From Lasiosphaeria ovina (Eukaryota > Ascomycota > Sordariomycetes > Sordariales > Lasiosphaeriaceae), in NCBI GenBank assembly GCA_033439765.1, contig JAULSN010000001.1, forward strand, positions 4,402,001 through 4,466,000: a stretch of DNA of 64,000 nt, read 5' to 3'. Made by a program: the position numbers and the translations under genes. Shown piece by piece: positions 35,648-48,265 of this stretch. The notes beneath the pieces were generated by a model. It ran no database searches. It was not told the origin of the DNA and worked only from the letters and a program-made list of their open reading frames with translations. How positions within the stretch are numbered: position 1 is the stretch's first letter; every line of letters starts with the position of its first letter.

Positions 35648-35690
35648 ATTTGCGAGGAATTGAACCAGAACAGAGCGCATGCTCGCAAAT
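35648..35690 (-). other. 9-bp hairpin next to a pol III box-B match
   Basis: ATTTGCGAG at 35648-35656 pairs perfectly with CTCGCAAAT at 35682-35690 around a 25-nt loop. On the minus strand GGTTCAATTCC (35666-35656) fits the tRNA box-B consensus exactly. I could not fold a T-arm or find an A box, so this is not called a tRNA. It may be a relic or chance. Confidence 0.35.
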
Positions 35691-38034
35691 TTTGATGCAC
35701 CACCAGTGGCAGTCCTCGATAGTCAGCTGCCCCTTCACCGTGGTAAGCTGAATTGAAGTTTCAGGCCCTTCACGTAACCCAAGCACCAGGATAGAAACCT
35801 AAAAGTTAAAAGAAAACATGTATGAAAAATGCTCGGCACTGTGTCTTGTGGCGGGGTTCTCCCGATGCTCTGGGAGCTCAAGCTCGGGGCACTCAACCAA
35901 TGCCAAAATGGAAGAATGAGACACGAACACCGGACAGAAAGCAAACCTCTCGAGTCCCTATGTCCTACGCGCGTACTTCGTACCTTGGCTCGGTATACAT
36001 GTCGCTGAAGATGAAAATTGAAAATTGAAAATGGCCTCAGAGATACACGGAGTGCATTGTTAATACCACTGCTATGTGCAGGACCAAATAATCAACACAT
36101 GGAATGGTGCGGCGAATGCCACCCACGACGAGCAACATTTTTATAGCCCGGGCGAGACCGATCGCCTGGGCGCGCCTACCGGCCAGCGCGACGCAGGGCA
36201 GTCAGAGCAAAATACAACTTACTGCAGGTATTGCACCTTTTCGTCGCCGTGCAGCCGTGCAGACTGGAAAGGAGGCAAGGGCTTCATCATCAGTCAGGAA
36301 CTTCTTCTGGCGCCGATACCTTACTATAGTGATCTCGGACGCGCCAGCAGGCAAGGACGATGGCCATTGGTCGTGTGGCACTGGCGCATCACCACGCAAC
36401 AAATCCCACAGTACATGGTGACTAGCCCGCGATCTCTGGTGTGCACGTTAAGCTAAAATGGGTTGCGCGAAAAAATTCATCTGGAAGAAATTGCGGCTTT
36501 CTGGTTCTGGGGCTTGCAGGCAAGGAAAGCGGGACAGCGGCAAAAGAGGGCGGGAGCGAGCGCGCGCCAGCGCAGGTGTAATTCGAGAAGTCTAGAGTGA
36601 CCGACGAGGTACCCGTCCAAGTACTCGGCCGGCCCTGGGGCCAAACCGCTTGAGCTTCGGCGATGGCGTGGGGGCCGCTCTTCCGGCCTGAGCGAGTTGG
36701 GGGGTGAAGCTGGCCGAGGGGGCGCCGGCCGAAGGCCAGGGGGTGTACGTGGAAGCATCCCGGAAGGCCCAGAAGAACTACCTTACTATGTACCTTGATT
36801 TCCTACCTTGTTAACCAGAAGAGGAGGAATAGCGATACCTGGAAGCTATACTAGTACCGTTTCTATCCCGAGTAATTCAAGTTATATTCGTACCTTCAGG
36901 TTGTAATTGAAAACGGGAGGAACGACCTGAATGGAGCGTCGCGCGTGTGCTCCCTCCGCAACATCTCTTTGCCCACGAAACATCGCCTACTGTGTGGGAG
37001 TATGTAGGTGCATGCTGTAAATACACACAGCACAGTGCCAGTGCCTGCCTTGGTCGTCTGCGATGCCCTGAGCAGTCTGTTGAGGAGTCACTGGAGATGA
37101 CCTTGATGAGATCGATGCGTCAGGTATCGGGAAAGGGGGAGGGGGGTCTTGGACTCTGTAACGAGTCGATTACAGTGGACGTTATACCGCAATACACCCA
37201 AGGATTTACGCCTTTTGCCGCTGCCCGCACAAACCAATTACATCCACCTTAGATTCCCTTCCACCTTCTACCTTCCACCTCAGGTTCTTCTGTTCCATCG
37301 GGCAACGTCCGGGGCGAGGAGACATGGTGCCATGAAGCTGCAAGGCGGAATACGGACACATCGGAGTAAGTCACCTCGCATAACAGCAACTCAACGGGCT
37401 CAACTATACTGCCGGGCTGTCTCGGCGGTTGGCTCAAACAACCCTGAACCACAATTGGAAAGTGAGGTGTCGCCAGACTCCAATGGGGCTGGAAGAGACT
37501 TCCAGGTTCAGCACGAGGCTCGACCGCCCGCGCCAAAGCCCAAGCCCATCCATCTGCACCCGCCGCATCGCATGGGGCAGGTATCTTTTCTCACACCTCA
37601 CTTCCCACCTGGCCTCGTGACGTGCCCAAGTTTTCGCCGCGCCTCTGCTAGCTTCCCGTCTTCGCTCCAGCTCCACTGTCCGCTGCCGCCAGAGCCCGGC
37701 GAAATTGAACACAGTGGGACTGCCCCGGGGGTCATATCCGTGCGGCCCAGTCTCCGGGAGCCGCCAGCGGAGCCAGGCACGTCCCGAATCTCAGTCATGG
37801 AAACATCGCGTCAACAAGCCCCCTCTGTCTGCCACCCGAACTGAGGAGGGGTTGGCGGCTTGTGCCCCCCAAATCCCAAATAACTACCGTCTGGTTCATC
37901 CTTTACCTTAGGGGGGTTTTGACCGTGTCCACTTTCCGAGTAAGCTGGCTCCATCCTGCAATGCAAGGGCGTGCATCCGCCGAGTGGGTTTCGCGACATT
38001 GTTCCAATGCTCCCTAACTGCCTAGGTATCGTAA

Positions 38035-38048
38035 GGGGGGGGGGGGGG
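38035..38048. repeat. Poly-G tract, 14 bp
   Basis: Homopolymer in the 6.5-kb spacer, right after a GCCTAGGTATC word. Its length may be a sequencing approximation. Confidence 0.8.
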
Positions 38049-41000
38049 TCCGACTACCACCCCACACCTAGACCTGAGCGACGGGTCGTGGGAATAGCTT
38101 CGACTCGCCCGCACTAAGGGGTTTGGGGGGTTCCGCACTCCCTGCTCCGGTCACTGGTACCTCTCCGCCCACGGCATGAAGTTGTCAGACACGTCCCTGG
38201 CTTCACCGCTTAATGGTGGCTTTGAAAAACCTGGGAAATAGCAGCTGCCGACCCTATCGTGGACCACTTACGTCCTTCTCCGCGTTGTTAAGAGGGGAGC
38301 GTAACGAATTAGGCGCACCTTTTCTGCATGTCGTCAAATGCGTCTTTGACGTACGTACAGTACTGTACCACGACAACCTAGGAGCATCGAGGAACAGCAG
38401 CCACACGCTGAGGAGACGCCACAGCGTGACCACTGACCTGAAGACAGGCAACAGGAAGAAAGGCACAGCCAACGGCCCCGATAAATGGCCGCTCGCTCTG
38501 GTATCCGTACCCGTCACGGGAGTCAAACTCGGCCGACGACCTCGAGACGGGCAAGAGTGAGGAAGAGACGGTGTTTCAGACTTATGCCTTCTTACTACTT
38601 CCTGGCCGCAAGAGGTGGTCGGATCGGCTGGAGCATCAGCGCAGCCAAGGTTCCTGGCAATGAACTGTTCACTTTCTTTTCCCTATTACAACTCGCCAGA
38701 GGTGCATGGCGTCGGCTAGTCTTGCAGATTCAATTCCGGAGCATTGGCCATGCAGGAGCTCAGGCGCAATCACCATCTCACCAGCTCTACAAATACTCAG
38801 TACGTACCTTATAGTATAGTACATGAGTCCTCAGGTCTCTTCAGTCTTCATACCTACCCTTCCAGGTTACGCAAAGGGTAAACCCGCTTTGGCCTGGGGA
38901 TAGCGTCATGTACGGAATAATGGACCGCACCAAGCCAAGTACCTAGGTCGGTCTTGGGTCTGCATGGTATGAAGCTACCTACTTAGTACCTTTCGTACCT
39001 ACCTAGCTACACAACTCTAGCACTCGGCAACGGACTAATCCCTAGAGGCATTGGCGAGCTCATGTAACCATCCCGCGATCCGAAAAGGCCCACAAACCTT
39101 TGCTTCCTTTTGATCCTATTGTGGATCGAGGCGAAGCTCACCGGGGTGGGCATTTATCCTCTATGCCTGAACTAGCGGTGGCGGCGGGGCTACCTTACTG
39201 TATTGGACCTCGAATGCATTCAAGAACGGATACGGACCACGAAATGGAATATACTCAGGACAATTACGAGATCTGGACATGCCTAACCGGGCGGGCATCT
39301 CGATATCGGGATGTATCCTTACACACCACGGTCCCTTTCCCTCGTCCTGTCAGCTTATTAGCTGGCAAGCTTGAGAGCTAGAATTCCAAGGTGTTTCTCC
39401 CCCTTTTCCCACCTCGGTGACACCAACTACTAGTTCTACATTCAGGCATATACCAAGGTATGTACAGTACAGTACGAATACCTACCTACCCGTAAAAAGC
39501 AGCGACAAGCACCTAATGTAGGGGAATTGCGGGAGATGACGTCTCACCGAGCCTGATGGATCCAGACGCGCAGGTGACCTCCCTCGGCAAGGAACAGAGC
39601 GAGACTGGTGAAAGACAGGACCACGACTTTTCGTTGCAAACTGCCTAAAGGCAAACAGGGGTGTGCCTGAATTTTCCGTGTTCCAAACCAGGAGAGGTAC
39701 TAGTACTAACACTACATTCTTTCCATCCATTGCCTCCAGTACCTTGGCTGCCTTGTACTTGGCTTTTCTATTTTTGCCGGCGCCTCTCACTCGCCCATTC
39801 GATTCGTCCTCAACAACGGACCTAGCTCCAACTTGGAAGCTAGTCATCCTTTCATTAACAGACCTGGGCCTTGGACGTGGCTGCGATGTCGGTTCAAGCT
39901 ACAGCATTGCGAAAGCTGGCATCGGAAATCGCCCCCTCTCCTGCCGACGTGCTGATAGATGATCCACACATCTATGCCATATCTATCGTCTGTATGTGCG
40001 GATACCAAGGATACCTAATTAACAGCCCGCCGCAACGAAGGCGCATGGAAGCCCCCCCAGCGTCAAGCACCCCCTTTCCGGGTACCCCATTGACGACGTA
40101 GATACCGTAGACAACCCGCATTGGCGTTCCAGTGCGAGCCTAGAAAGCTTCATATTCGCGGCCTTTAATCGCCGACATCGCAGCCCGCACGATGAATCCA
40201 TTGGCTCGTCGTCGCCCTTATCGTGTGGCCACTGTCGCTGATATCCGGACGGTCTCTAGTGAACAAGATGCCTTGTGCCAACATGTCAACTCCAAGTATA
40301 CGCGGGACGTCTCTTCCTAGTATTAGTATCGTTTGTTTGCTTGCATGTCCCCTTGCCGTTTGTCTTTGCTTCCAACGTTGCAGTCCAGCCGCTATTTTAC
40401 TCCGTATTCCATTACTTCCATGTTCCTAGGGATGATCCCTAGGTACGGATACGGTGTGTTCTGACCTAAAGCCCAAGGTATTCGCCATGCCCCGCTCTGA
40501 GCTGCTTCCTGTTTTGGGTAGGTGCTGCACCTCTCTGCCCGGGCAGCGGAGTCTCCTCCTGAACTGTCCCTCCTCAGCGCCCGTGACCCCTGTCACAGCG
40601 GGGCGTTTGCGTGAGCGGGCGAATCACCAGACTAGCGCCCTCGCCCAAAATCTATCCCGCGGGAGAAAAGGAGATCGATCTCGAGATCTGTCGAGGAGCA
40701 TCGAGGTCGAGAAACAGCCATTGCCATCTACTCCCCATCTCTCACTGCCGGACCAGGCTGTGTGTGTCTGTGTCCCAGAGACGCGATGTAGTGCAACAAG
40801 AGCTGAGGTATTGTCGTTCCTCCTCTCTCTTTTGGGATGATGAGGGGTTGTGGCTCAGCTGCCGAACCGTGGCCGAAAGGCTTCCCCGCCTCCGCTTTCT
40901 TTGATGGGCCTTGGCAACACGTGGAGAGGTGTGTTTCGAAGGTGCATCGGCCAATTTGATTTGCTGGATTTGCTCAGCGGCTTTTTTGACTTTTCGGGTG

Positions 41001-41068
41001 CGCAGGACAACCACTGCTGCGTGTGTACCTGAGGTAGCTAAAGCTGAGGATGGGTCCCGTTCTGAATA

Positions 41069-44000
41069 ATGTTTAGTTTGGGTTTAATGCGTGTTCCCTT
41101 TCCCCTCAGATCTCGCAGCAGCCTGCGATTGCCCTTGACCTGTTTAGCGAGATACCAAGCTGCACCTCCCGCGCAGCAGCAGCACCACCACCGGTACCAA
41201 TATTCACAGATACGGATCCCGAAGCAGCAGCGATTGCAGTTAAGCTCCTCCTGCCGTCAGCTTGCTACCATGAACGCCCAGGAGCTCAAGCAGTACCTGG
41301 CTGATGCCCCGCCTGCCGTCGTTAGACTCGAGATCGCGAAGCACTTCGAGGCCCTGACAGACAAGCAGAAGCGCTATGCCCACTTCATCAGCCAGTAAGC
41401 CGTCCCGTGTGATACTAGACTCCGTACTTTAGCTGCCGTGCTGCCGTGCTCGTTGCCCCTCCAAGTACACGCCTAGGGTAGATATCTATGCTAGGAAGGT
41501 AGGTAGATAGCTAGGTAGGTAGGTAGGTATACACGAACACCATAGTAAACTCGTTGTACCTACCGTCACGTCACATAGCTGCCTTGCCTATGCTTCCTCT
41601 CATAATGTCTGTCTGAACTCGCTAACCGGCACCCCCAGGGCTTCGTTTGCCGGTAATCGGATCGTGCTTCGCCAAGTCTCGCCCGAGTCGGAGCATGTCT
41701 ACGACTTTGTCATTGCTCTCCACAAGGCCTCGGCCGGGAACTGGAAGGCTCTCGCCGAAAAGGCTGGTGTTGCCCAAGATGGCCTCGTAGCCTTCCTGCA
41801 GTATGCCGCACAGTTCCTGGGCAACAGCGGCAACTACAAGAGCTTTGGCGACTCCAAGTTCATCCCTCGGTGCCCCGAGTCTGTCTTCGCCGCCCTCGCC
41901 TCGACTTCACCCGACGCCAAGAAGCACTACACAGCCACCAAGGGCGCCATATTCTCGTCCGACAAGCCTGGCCTCCTTCACCTAGGCTTCCCTGACGACG
42001 GCCACCTGACCACGTACTATCCCGACTCCCCGGACATCACCAAAGATGAGATCGAAGCCGTCTCTAAGTGGATGCAGGCGAAGGGCCTGCTTCCCGAAAA
42101 CACCAGGCTTCGCAAGACCCAGGGAGGCGTCTACGAGCTGCTGATCGCGTCCGGGAAAACCAATATCCCCAGCGAAGGGGGCGATATTGGGGGCGAGACC
42201 GAGTACCAGGTCAGCGAGGGCCCGCTTGACGGCAAGACCATCAAGTTGGTATACGGCGACCACGCGCCTGAAATGGCAGCCATTGCCGGGTTCATCAAAA
42301 AGGCGGCCGACAACGCCGAGAACGAGACGCAGGAGAAGATGCATCTTGCATACGCCAAGTCTTTTGATGACGGCTCTCTTTTAGCCTTTAAGGACAGCCA
42401 GCGGTTCTGGATCCGCGACCAAGGCCCCATGGTCGAGTGCAACATTGGCTTTATTGAGACGTACCGCGACCCAGCAGGAGTCCGTGGCGAGTGGGAGGGC
42501 TTTGCTGCAGGTGAGTCAGAACCTCCCGGCGCATGAAGCTCGTCCGTCCGGTCTCGGAAGAAGAGCCCCCTACTGACTTTCTTCACGTAACAGTCGTCAA
42601 CCGTAGGTTCCCTCGCTCTTGCCAGAGCCGGCCAGGGCCGACAGACCAGCTCACAGTTATTTCTACGTAGTCGAGAGGACAAAGGCCTTCGGCGAACTCG
42701 TCCGGTCGGCACCGGCTCTAATCCCCCTGCTGCCGTGGTCTAACGAGTTTGAGAAGGACAAGTTCCTCTCTCCTGATTTCACCTCGCTTGAGGTGCTTAC
42801 ATTCTGCGGTACGCCCATTGCTTCTTGGCGGTCCCCCCTTTTAATACGCCGGGTTGTGATCTAACTTGTTTTGACAGGCTCGGGCATTCCTGCCGGTATC
42901 AACATGTATGTCTGACGGTGAAATTCTCGTCACTTGATTTGATGCTGACCTTGTTACACTAGTCCGAACTACGATGACATTAGACAGCAAGAAGGGTTCA
43001 AGAACGTGAGCCTAGGTGTGTTGTCTATTTTTCTGCCGCGGAGTCATGCAGAACCTCTCTCTGACGATCTGGGGAACAGGAAATGTCCTGAGCGCCAAAG
43101 CGCCCAACGAGAAGATTCCATTCATTCTCGATAGCGACCTAGAGCTGTATCAAAAGTACCGCGATGCGGCCTTTGAGGTCCAGGTTGGGCTTCATGAGCT
43201 TACAGGTATGGCCATCGCGACACTCTTGGTGGGTTAGCAACACTGACATTCTCTGCAGGCCATGGGTGCGGCAAGCTTCTCCAGGAGACGTCGCCCGGGG
43301 TGTATAACTTTGATCACGAGAACCCCCCTATCAGTCCCATCAGCAACAAGCCCGTGACAACCTGGTACAAGCCCGGCCAGACATGGGGCTCGGTATTTGG
43401 TGGAATGGCTGGCGCATACGAGGTTCGCGCTTCTCGCCGATTCTCTTGGGGTGTTGACTAACAGCGTGCTAGGAATGCCGTGCTGAGCTGGTGGCCATGT
43501 TTTTGAGGTATGCGCTTTGAACTCCATCTGACATTTTCCATCGGATTCGAGACTAACATTTGCACAGCTGCGAATTTGCTGCCCTGAGGATCTTTGGCTT
43601 TGGTGATGGCTCCGTAGACATTGATGGCGAGGCCGGCGACGTTCTCTACTCGTCATATCTCAGCATGGCAAGAGCTGGTCTTGTATCCATCGAATTTTGG
43701 GACCCTAAGTCTCAAAAATGGGGACAACCTCACTGCCAAGCTCGGTTTGCCATTCTCAAGGTATGATATTTGCTGCTCTGGGAACTTGGACCTACTAACA
43801 GTCTATAGGCTTTCCTAGAGGCGGATGACGGGTTCTGCAGGTTGGAGTACGAGAAGGAGGATCTGTCAGACCTGACTATTCATCTCGACCGGTCCAAGAT
43901 CCTGACCAGTGGCAGAAAAGGTACGTTTTATGGGATAAAGAAACAACCTATCCAACATTACTGACGCTGCGACTATAGCTGTGGGAGACATGCTGCAGAA

Positions 44001-44247
44001 GATCCACATTTACAAATCGACGGCCGATGTCGAAGCGGGGACCAAATACTTTGGCGACATGTCCAATGTCGGCCTGGAGTACTGGGGCACAAAAGTCCGC
44101 GATGTAGTGCTCCAGAACAAGCAGCCACGAAAGGTGTTTGTGCAGGCCAACACGTATCTCGACGAGACCACTGGCAAGGTATCGATCAAGCAGTACGAGC
44201 CCACTATCGAGGGCGTCGTCCAGAGCTGGGCCGAGAGAGAGCTGTGA
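41069..44247 (+). CDS. Dipeptidyl peptidase III (zinc metallopeptidase M49)
   Basis: M49 aminopeptidase that removes N-terminal dipeptides. Exons: 41069-41394, 41639-42510, 42594-42602, 42671-42808, 42878-42905, 42963-43015, 43080-43205, 43259-43422, 43473-43507, 43568-43760, 43809-43920 and 43979-44247. From the ATG at 41270 ([10 protein letters not shown], good context) the protein is 707 aa, the usual family length. From 41069 it is 774 aa, with a 67-residue Arg-rich, acid-free leader that looks like a mitochondrial presequence. Zinc motif HELTGH (H447, E448, H452 in the short numbering) is completed by splicing, and EECRAE follows at about 505-510. Other blocks are [32 protein letters not shown] and IHLDRSKIL. 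Family proteins usually have HELLGH, so Thr at the fourth position is a variant. The 9-nt exon 3 restores the conserved VVN. Confidence 0.93.
41491..41530. repeat. GGTA tetranucleotide repeat in intron 1 of the DPP III gene
   Basis: Runs of AGGTAGGTAGAT and TAGGTAGGTAGGTAGGTAT within the 244-bp first intron. They resemble the spacer word family. Confidence 0.8.
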
Positions 44248-44925
44248 CTATCCAAAGGTGGCTCCGCCAGCGGAGGGCATCGGTTTGTTCTCCGCTCTGC
44301 CCTGTGAAGAGGAGGGCAAAGAAGGGACCCAGACCGCGGTGATGGCTTGTGAGCTCCTTGCATACCTAGGCAAACTAAAAGGAAATTTACCTCCAAGCAT
44401 TTTGATAGGTGTAGGCGTGATGTATTCGCAGTGTGATTGTGTATTTGTTAGGCCACCAATGGCTTCAGTCCCCCTTTTATTATTATTTCCGAGTGTGGGG
44501 TTTGGTTGCTCTCCCATCCACGAACTGCTTTGCGCATTTCCGCCGGCGCCAATTTCCGAGGGAATCAGCTAGGCACTGACTACGGCACATACTATTTCCG
44601 AATGTGAGTACCGGCTCACTCATTCACTCAATAGCATCAGAATGTTGATATGTAAATAATTACGGAAGAACCCCTTTTAACGGCCGCGGCTTATTTGCGG
44701 GCAAGCACACTACCAACTGCTGAGGTGCAAAAAGCACGACACTTGAAAACGGCGATCTTGTTCCACGAGAATCTGCTGCCCCATCTCCATCCCCAAGCTG
44801 AAGAGCGTGACTCTCATACAAAATGGCAGGAGAGGCAATCGTTGATATATTTATCTATCTTGCTGAACTAGCTGACTCTGGTGGGTATTCAAGTGTGGGG
44901 ATGGGATGCTCTGGTATCTTCGTGT

Positions 44926-44961
<36 letters not shown>

Positions 44962-44993
44962 CCTCTCTCCCATCGGCCTAGGTCAAGCAGCCG
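44248..44993. other. Convergent spacer (DPP III and DUF3074 genes)
   Basis: No gene recognised. It ends in a CT microsatellite close to the DUF3074 stop codon. Confidence 0.6.
44931..44957. repeat. CT dinucleotide microsatellite
   Basis: About 13 CT units about 36 bp beyond the stop codon of the minus-strand DUF3074 gene, hence probably within its 3' UTR. Confidence 0.9.
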
Positions 44994-46729
44994 CTAGGCA
45001 GACACAGGAGCCGGAGCCGGAGCCGGAGCTGGGTCTGTCGTCATCGTCGTCGTCGTCGCCGTTGGCAGCGGCAGCGGCGGCAGCTCTGGCTGCTGGGGTG
45101 CTGCTGGCTTAGACGATGCCGTAGCCGGCGGCTCCGACGTCGCTGACTCTCCATTCTTCTTCGCCGCGCGCTCCTGGGCGATCCACACGAGGAACTTGGG
45201 CACGTCCTTGGCGATCTGCCCCGGCACGGCCTTGGCTTGCATCCATTTTGGGAGCACGCCCCGTGCGTCCGAGGCTGTTGCCATTATCCTGGCGGGGTTG
45301 GTTTCATGTTAGGTTCGTCCGTTGGTGGTTTGTTCATTTGTGTGTGTGTGTGTGTGTGTTAGGGGACCAGGGAAAGGGGGGTGTGAGGAATCGTACCGAC
45401 GCGGGAACAGAGAGGACATACCATTCAATCTCGCCAGTGGCCGGCAGCTTCCGGATCCGCTCGACGCTCACGTACGCGGCCACCACGGAGCCCTTGGTCC
45501 CGCCGCCGTCGTCAGCAGCCGATTCGAGGAAGTCGTCGACGGTGATGCTCACGACTAGGAACTCGGGCTTCTCGCGGTGGCTGACGGCGGCCGCGTCGTC
45601 TGTCGCCGCGTCCTTGTCCATGGCGGCGCACGTCATCTGCAGCACCGGAAAGGTGCGGTCCTTGAGGACGGGCCGCCCGATCCGGTGGCGCATCTCGGCC
45701 ATGCTCAGCGTGAAGTGCCCCCACGTCTCGCCGGCTTCCTCGGCCTCCTGTTTTGCGGTTAGTGGACCGGGGGTACACGTTCTATGGAGGTCTTCATGAA
45801 CAGCAGGTTAATGCAGAGGCAGAGAAGAGGACGAGTGTCGATGGCCCCCTAAAAACAAGCCTTGGACAGGGCCATGCTCGGGAATCACGGGTAGAAAGGG
45901 GGCGTAAACAAACGCTCCTGGAGTCACAGCGCGAGACGAAGACAAGCAGAATAGAAAACAGGGAAAAGACCTACAACGCTCCCGCAGTCCCACACGGCCG
46001 CCTGCCGCGCCCCGACCACGCTCGGCGTGAATGCGTCCTCGGTCTCGACATGGCGGTCCTTGAAGCAGTCTCGGAACTCGGGCCAGCTGGCGGTGCCCTT
46101 GGCGGCGGCATCCTGGTGGACGGATCGGCGGCAGCTCCTAAGCAGGTCCAATGCAGCATGAGTACGAAGCCCCTTTTTTGTCGTGCAGTTTGTGAAAGGC
46201 GAGAATGAAAAAGGGAAAAAACAAAAAGAAACAGAGAAATGCCAAGCCCGTCCCTCGCCACCCCCTATTTCGTTTTCATTGCCAAGTCCCTTTTCTCCCT
46301 CCCAGCCAGTTTACCTACTTACTAACAAACAGAAAAACAGACAAAGAGAAATGAAAAAAAAACATACCAAACCTCAGCCGCTTCGACTTTCTTCCCGGCC
46401 TGGCCACTCCGCGCAGCAATGCGCTCAAGCTCAGCAACATCAACCCTACGCTCAAACAGAGCGACGGGCGCGGCGCAGTCGGCCGCAGAAAACGTCTTGG
46501 CGCTGCTGCCTTTGGGCTTCCACCACCTGCTGTCAGTAGAGTTCTTGGGCGCGACGGCATCGATGAACGGGACCGCCTCCTGCAGGATCGAGATCAGTAG
46601 TGGCGCTACGCTGTCGGGCGTCTCGCCGGTTGCTGGTAGCTGGCTCGCGCGCAGCCCCCAGAGCCGGACTAGTGGGCCGAGGGTCGGGTCATTGCCCGCC
46701 GGCTGTGGTGTTGATGACGGTGATGTCAT
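44994..46729 (-). CDS. DUF3074 (START-like) domain protein
   Basis: Predicted 381-aa protein from four exons: 46729-46368, 46137-45975, 45747-45422 and 45288-44994. The frame and phase fit at each junction (2, 0, 2). Fungal DUF3074 proteins belong to the START/Bet v1-like lipid-binding fold group; substrate and role are unknown. Typical blocks seen are SRWWKPKG, EVWSCRRSVHQD (made by splicing), GTASWPEFRDCFKDRH, TEDAFTPSV, WGHFTLSMAEMRHRIG, EKPEFLVVSITVDDF, and the terminal helix RGVLPKWMQAKAVPGQIAKD. The last 50 residues are Pro/Ala/Thr-rich and end in an Ala-Pro repeat. A GT microsatellite occupies intron 3. The family assignment is by eye; the boundaries are well supported. Confidence 0.8.
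45338..45359. repeat. GT dinucleotide microsatellite in intron 3 of the DUF3074 gene
   Basis: About 10 GT units. On the transcribed minus strand this is an AC run inside the intron. Confidence 0.9.
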
Positions 46730-48265
46730 TGTTTTGGTTTGCAGTGTATCTGAGCGTAGTGGTTCAAAGTTTTCTGTTTATCTTCTTATTTTTTTCTTTT
46801 GGCTGTGGACGTGTACGTGAGCGTGGGCGTGAGCGTGAGCGGCGTTGTTAGTTAGTGTGTAGATATATACAATGCGCGCCGGATGCGGACTACTACCTAT
46901 GGGAATCAAAAGGGAATCAAGTCAAGGACGGAGTATAAACCCGCTGAAACGACCTGTCGTCGTGAGGGGCCGAACGTCTTGAGTGTGAAAAGCCCAAAAA
47001 ATAATATAAGAATGATAATGTCAATGAAAAAAAAAGGGATTGCAATGTCTTTGTTTTTGATTCAGTCGTCTGATGCGCGAGCGAGCGAGTGCAACACGCG
47101 TCCGTTCCAGTTTCGTAGGTAATGTAGTTAGTTGGCTTACCTACGAATACCGGTTCGGATATCTCGGGAGTTGGGGGGGGGGGGATGCGAGTTGGCGATT
47201 GACTGACGACCGGGCTTGTCTCACCGGTTCCGCGCCGGCAGCGGACGCGTCCTGTGGTGTGGTGTGTGGCTTGCAGTTGGGTGTACAGTTCCCTATTCCA
47301 AAGTAAGATTGACGACGTGTAAAAGGACTTCCTCTCTCCCTACCTATTCGCACCTACAAAGAACAAACACTCAAAATCTTGTGATTCGGGGGAGGCAGGG
47401 TGCGATGGCTGGAAAGGGGAAACAAGCCGAAAGTCAACACAAGCCTAAAACGACTAAACTAAACTGCCCACTCGTAAAAGTCGTGGCACTAAAACGTAAA
47501 AGCAGAGGATGCAGCAAGTAGTAGGGCAGAATTGGCTGGCTGGCCTAGGTAGGCGGGAAAGGGGATCGAGGATATATAATAAATACTATCTACCGACCAA
47601 GAATCGGCGAGTACGGTATATACATACATACCCGACAATATGCAGACGTATGAATGAAACATATATAAACACGCAACCCCATTGTTTCTTCTCAGTCACC
47701 CTACTAAAAGCGATCCTGCTGGAAACTCGGCTACGGCGTCCGGCAGAGCTTGGACTGGATGACTGGGTTTCGTTTCACAGGTGCCTCATCCATGCGTTGC
47801 GTCTCAACACTTCCAAATCTTCCACACGGCAGCCGTAGACAGTCGTGAGATTGTTGCCCTCTTGGCGAGTAGATTCATTTTAGGAACTAATAGATCCATG
47901 AAAATAACACCGAATTAGCAGTATACACCTGCAAAGTTTCGCTACACAGCTAGACTTTTGGTTCTTCATAGGGTGTTTCTGGCCCCTTTCCAAAACCCCG
48001 TACCTGGTAAACTACCGTATTCCCCAAACAGAACCCATGTCCCGGACACCTTTCGCCATTTGCGCCGTTGCCATGATGCCCCCAAACCTGCCAAATTATG
48101 CTCCCGCTTAGTCTTGAATCGTTGTTTGCTACTTCGAACTCGAGGTACCGAACTTCTAGTCTCATGCCATTGATACCCATCTTTTTGAGCCCCTGCTCAA
48201 CCATTTCTTTCCCGTCACCATTGGTAACATTGGAGCAAAGGGCTTAAGTCCAAAAACGGACGAGC
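46730..48265. other. Tandem spacer (DUF3074 promoter and zinc-finger gene 3' region)
   Basis: No gene recognised. A run of G residues lies at about 47176-47186. Both flanking genes are on the minus strand. Confidence 0.55.

Larger units (their letters stand above)
34526..41068. other. Largest gene-poor stretch (6.5 kb), divergent spacer
   Basis: Between the divergent starts of gluconokinase and dipeptidyl peptidase III. No frame shows a protein family, signal-peptide gene or splice-joined model I could defend. The longest open frame, 37149-37844 (+), begins only with TTG. Many spacer words are present (for example 36776-36810, 38347-38360, 38940-39010, 39465-39490), along with a 14-bp poly-G at 38035-38048 and a hairpin with a pol III box-B match near 35648-35690. 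GC content looks ordinary, so RIP is not evident. It could hold non-coding RNAs or lineage-specific genes that cannot be seen by eye. Confidence 0.5.

Noticed and set aside
37149..37844. Longest open frame in the 6.5-kb spacer (231 codons, plus strand)
   Set aside because: It begins with TTG (the first ATG is about 180 bases in), shows no domain, and other frames in the same GC-rich stretch are also open. It is best treated as chance unless transcripts show otherwise.
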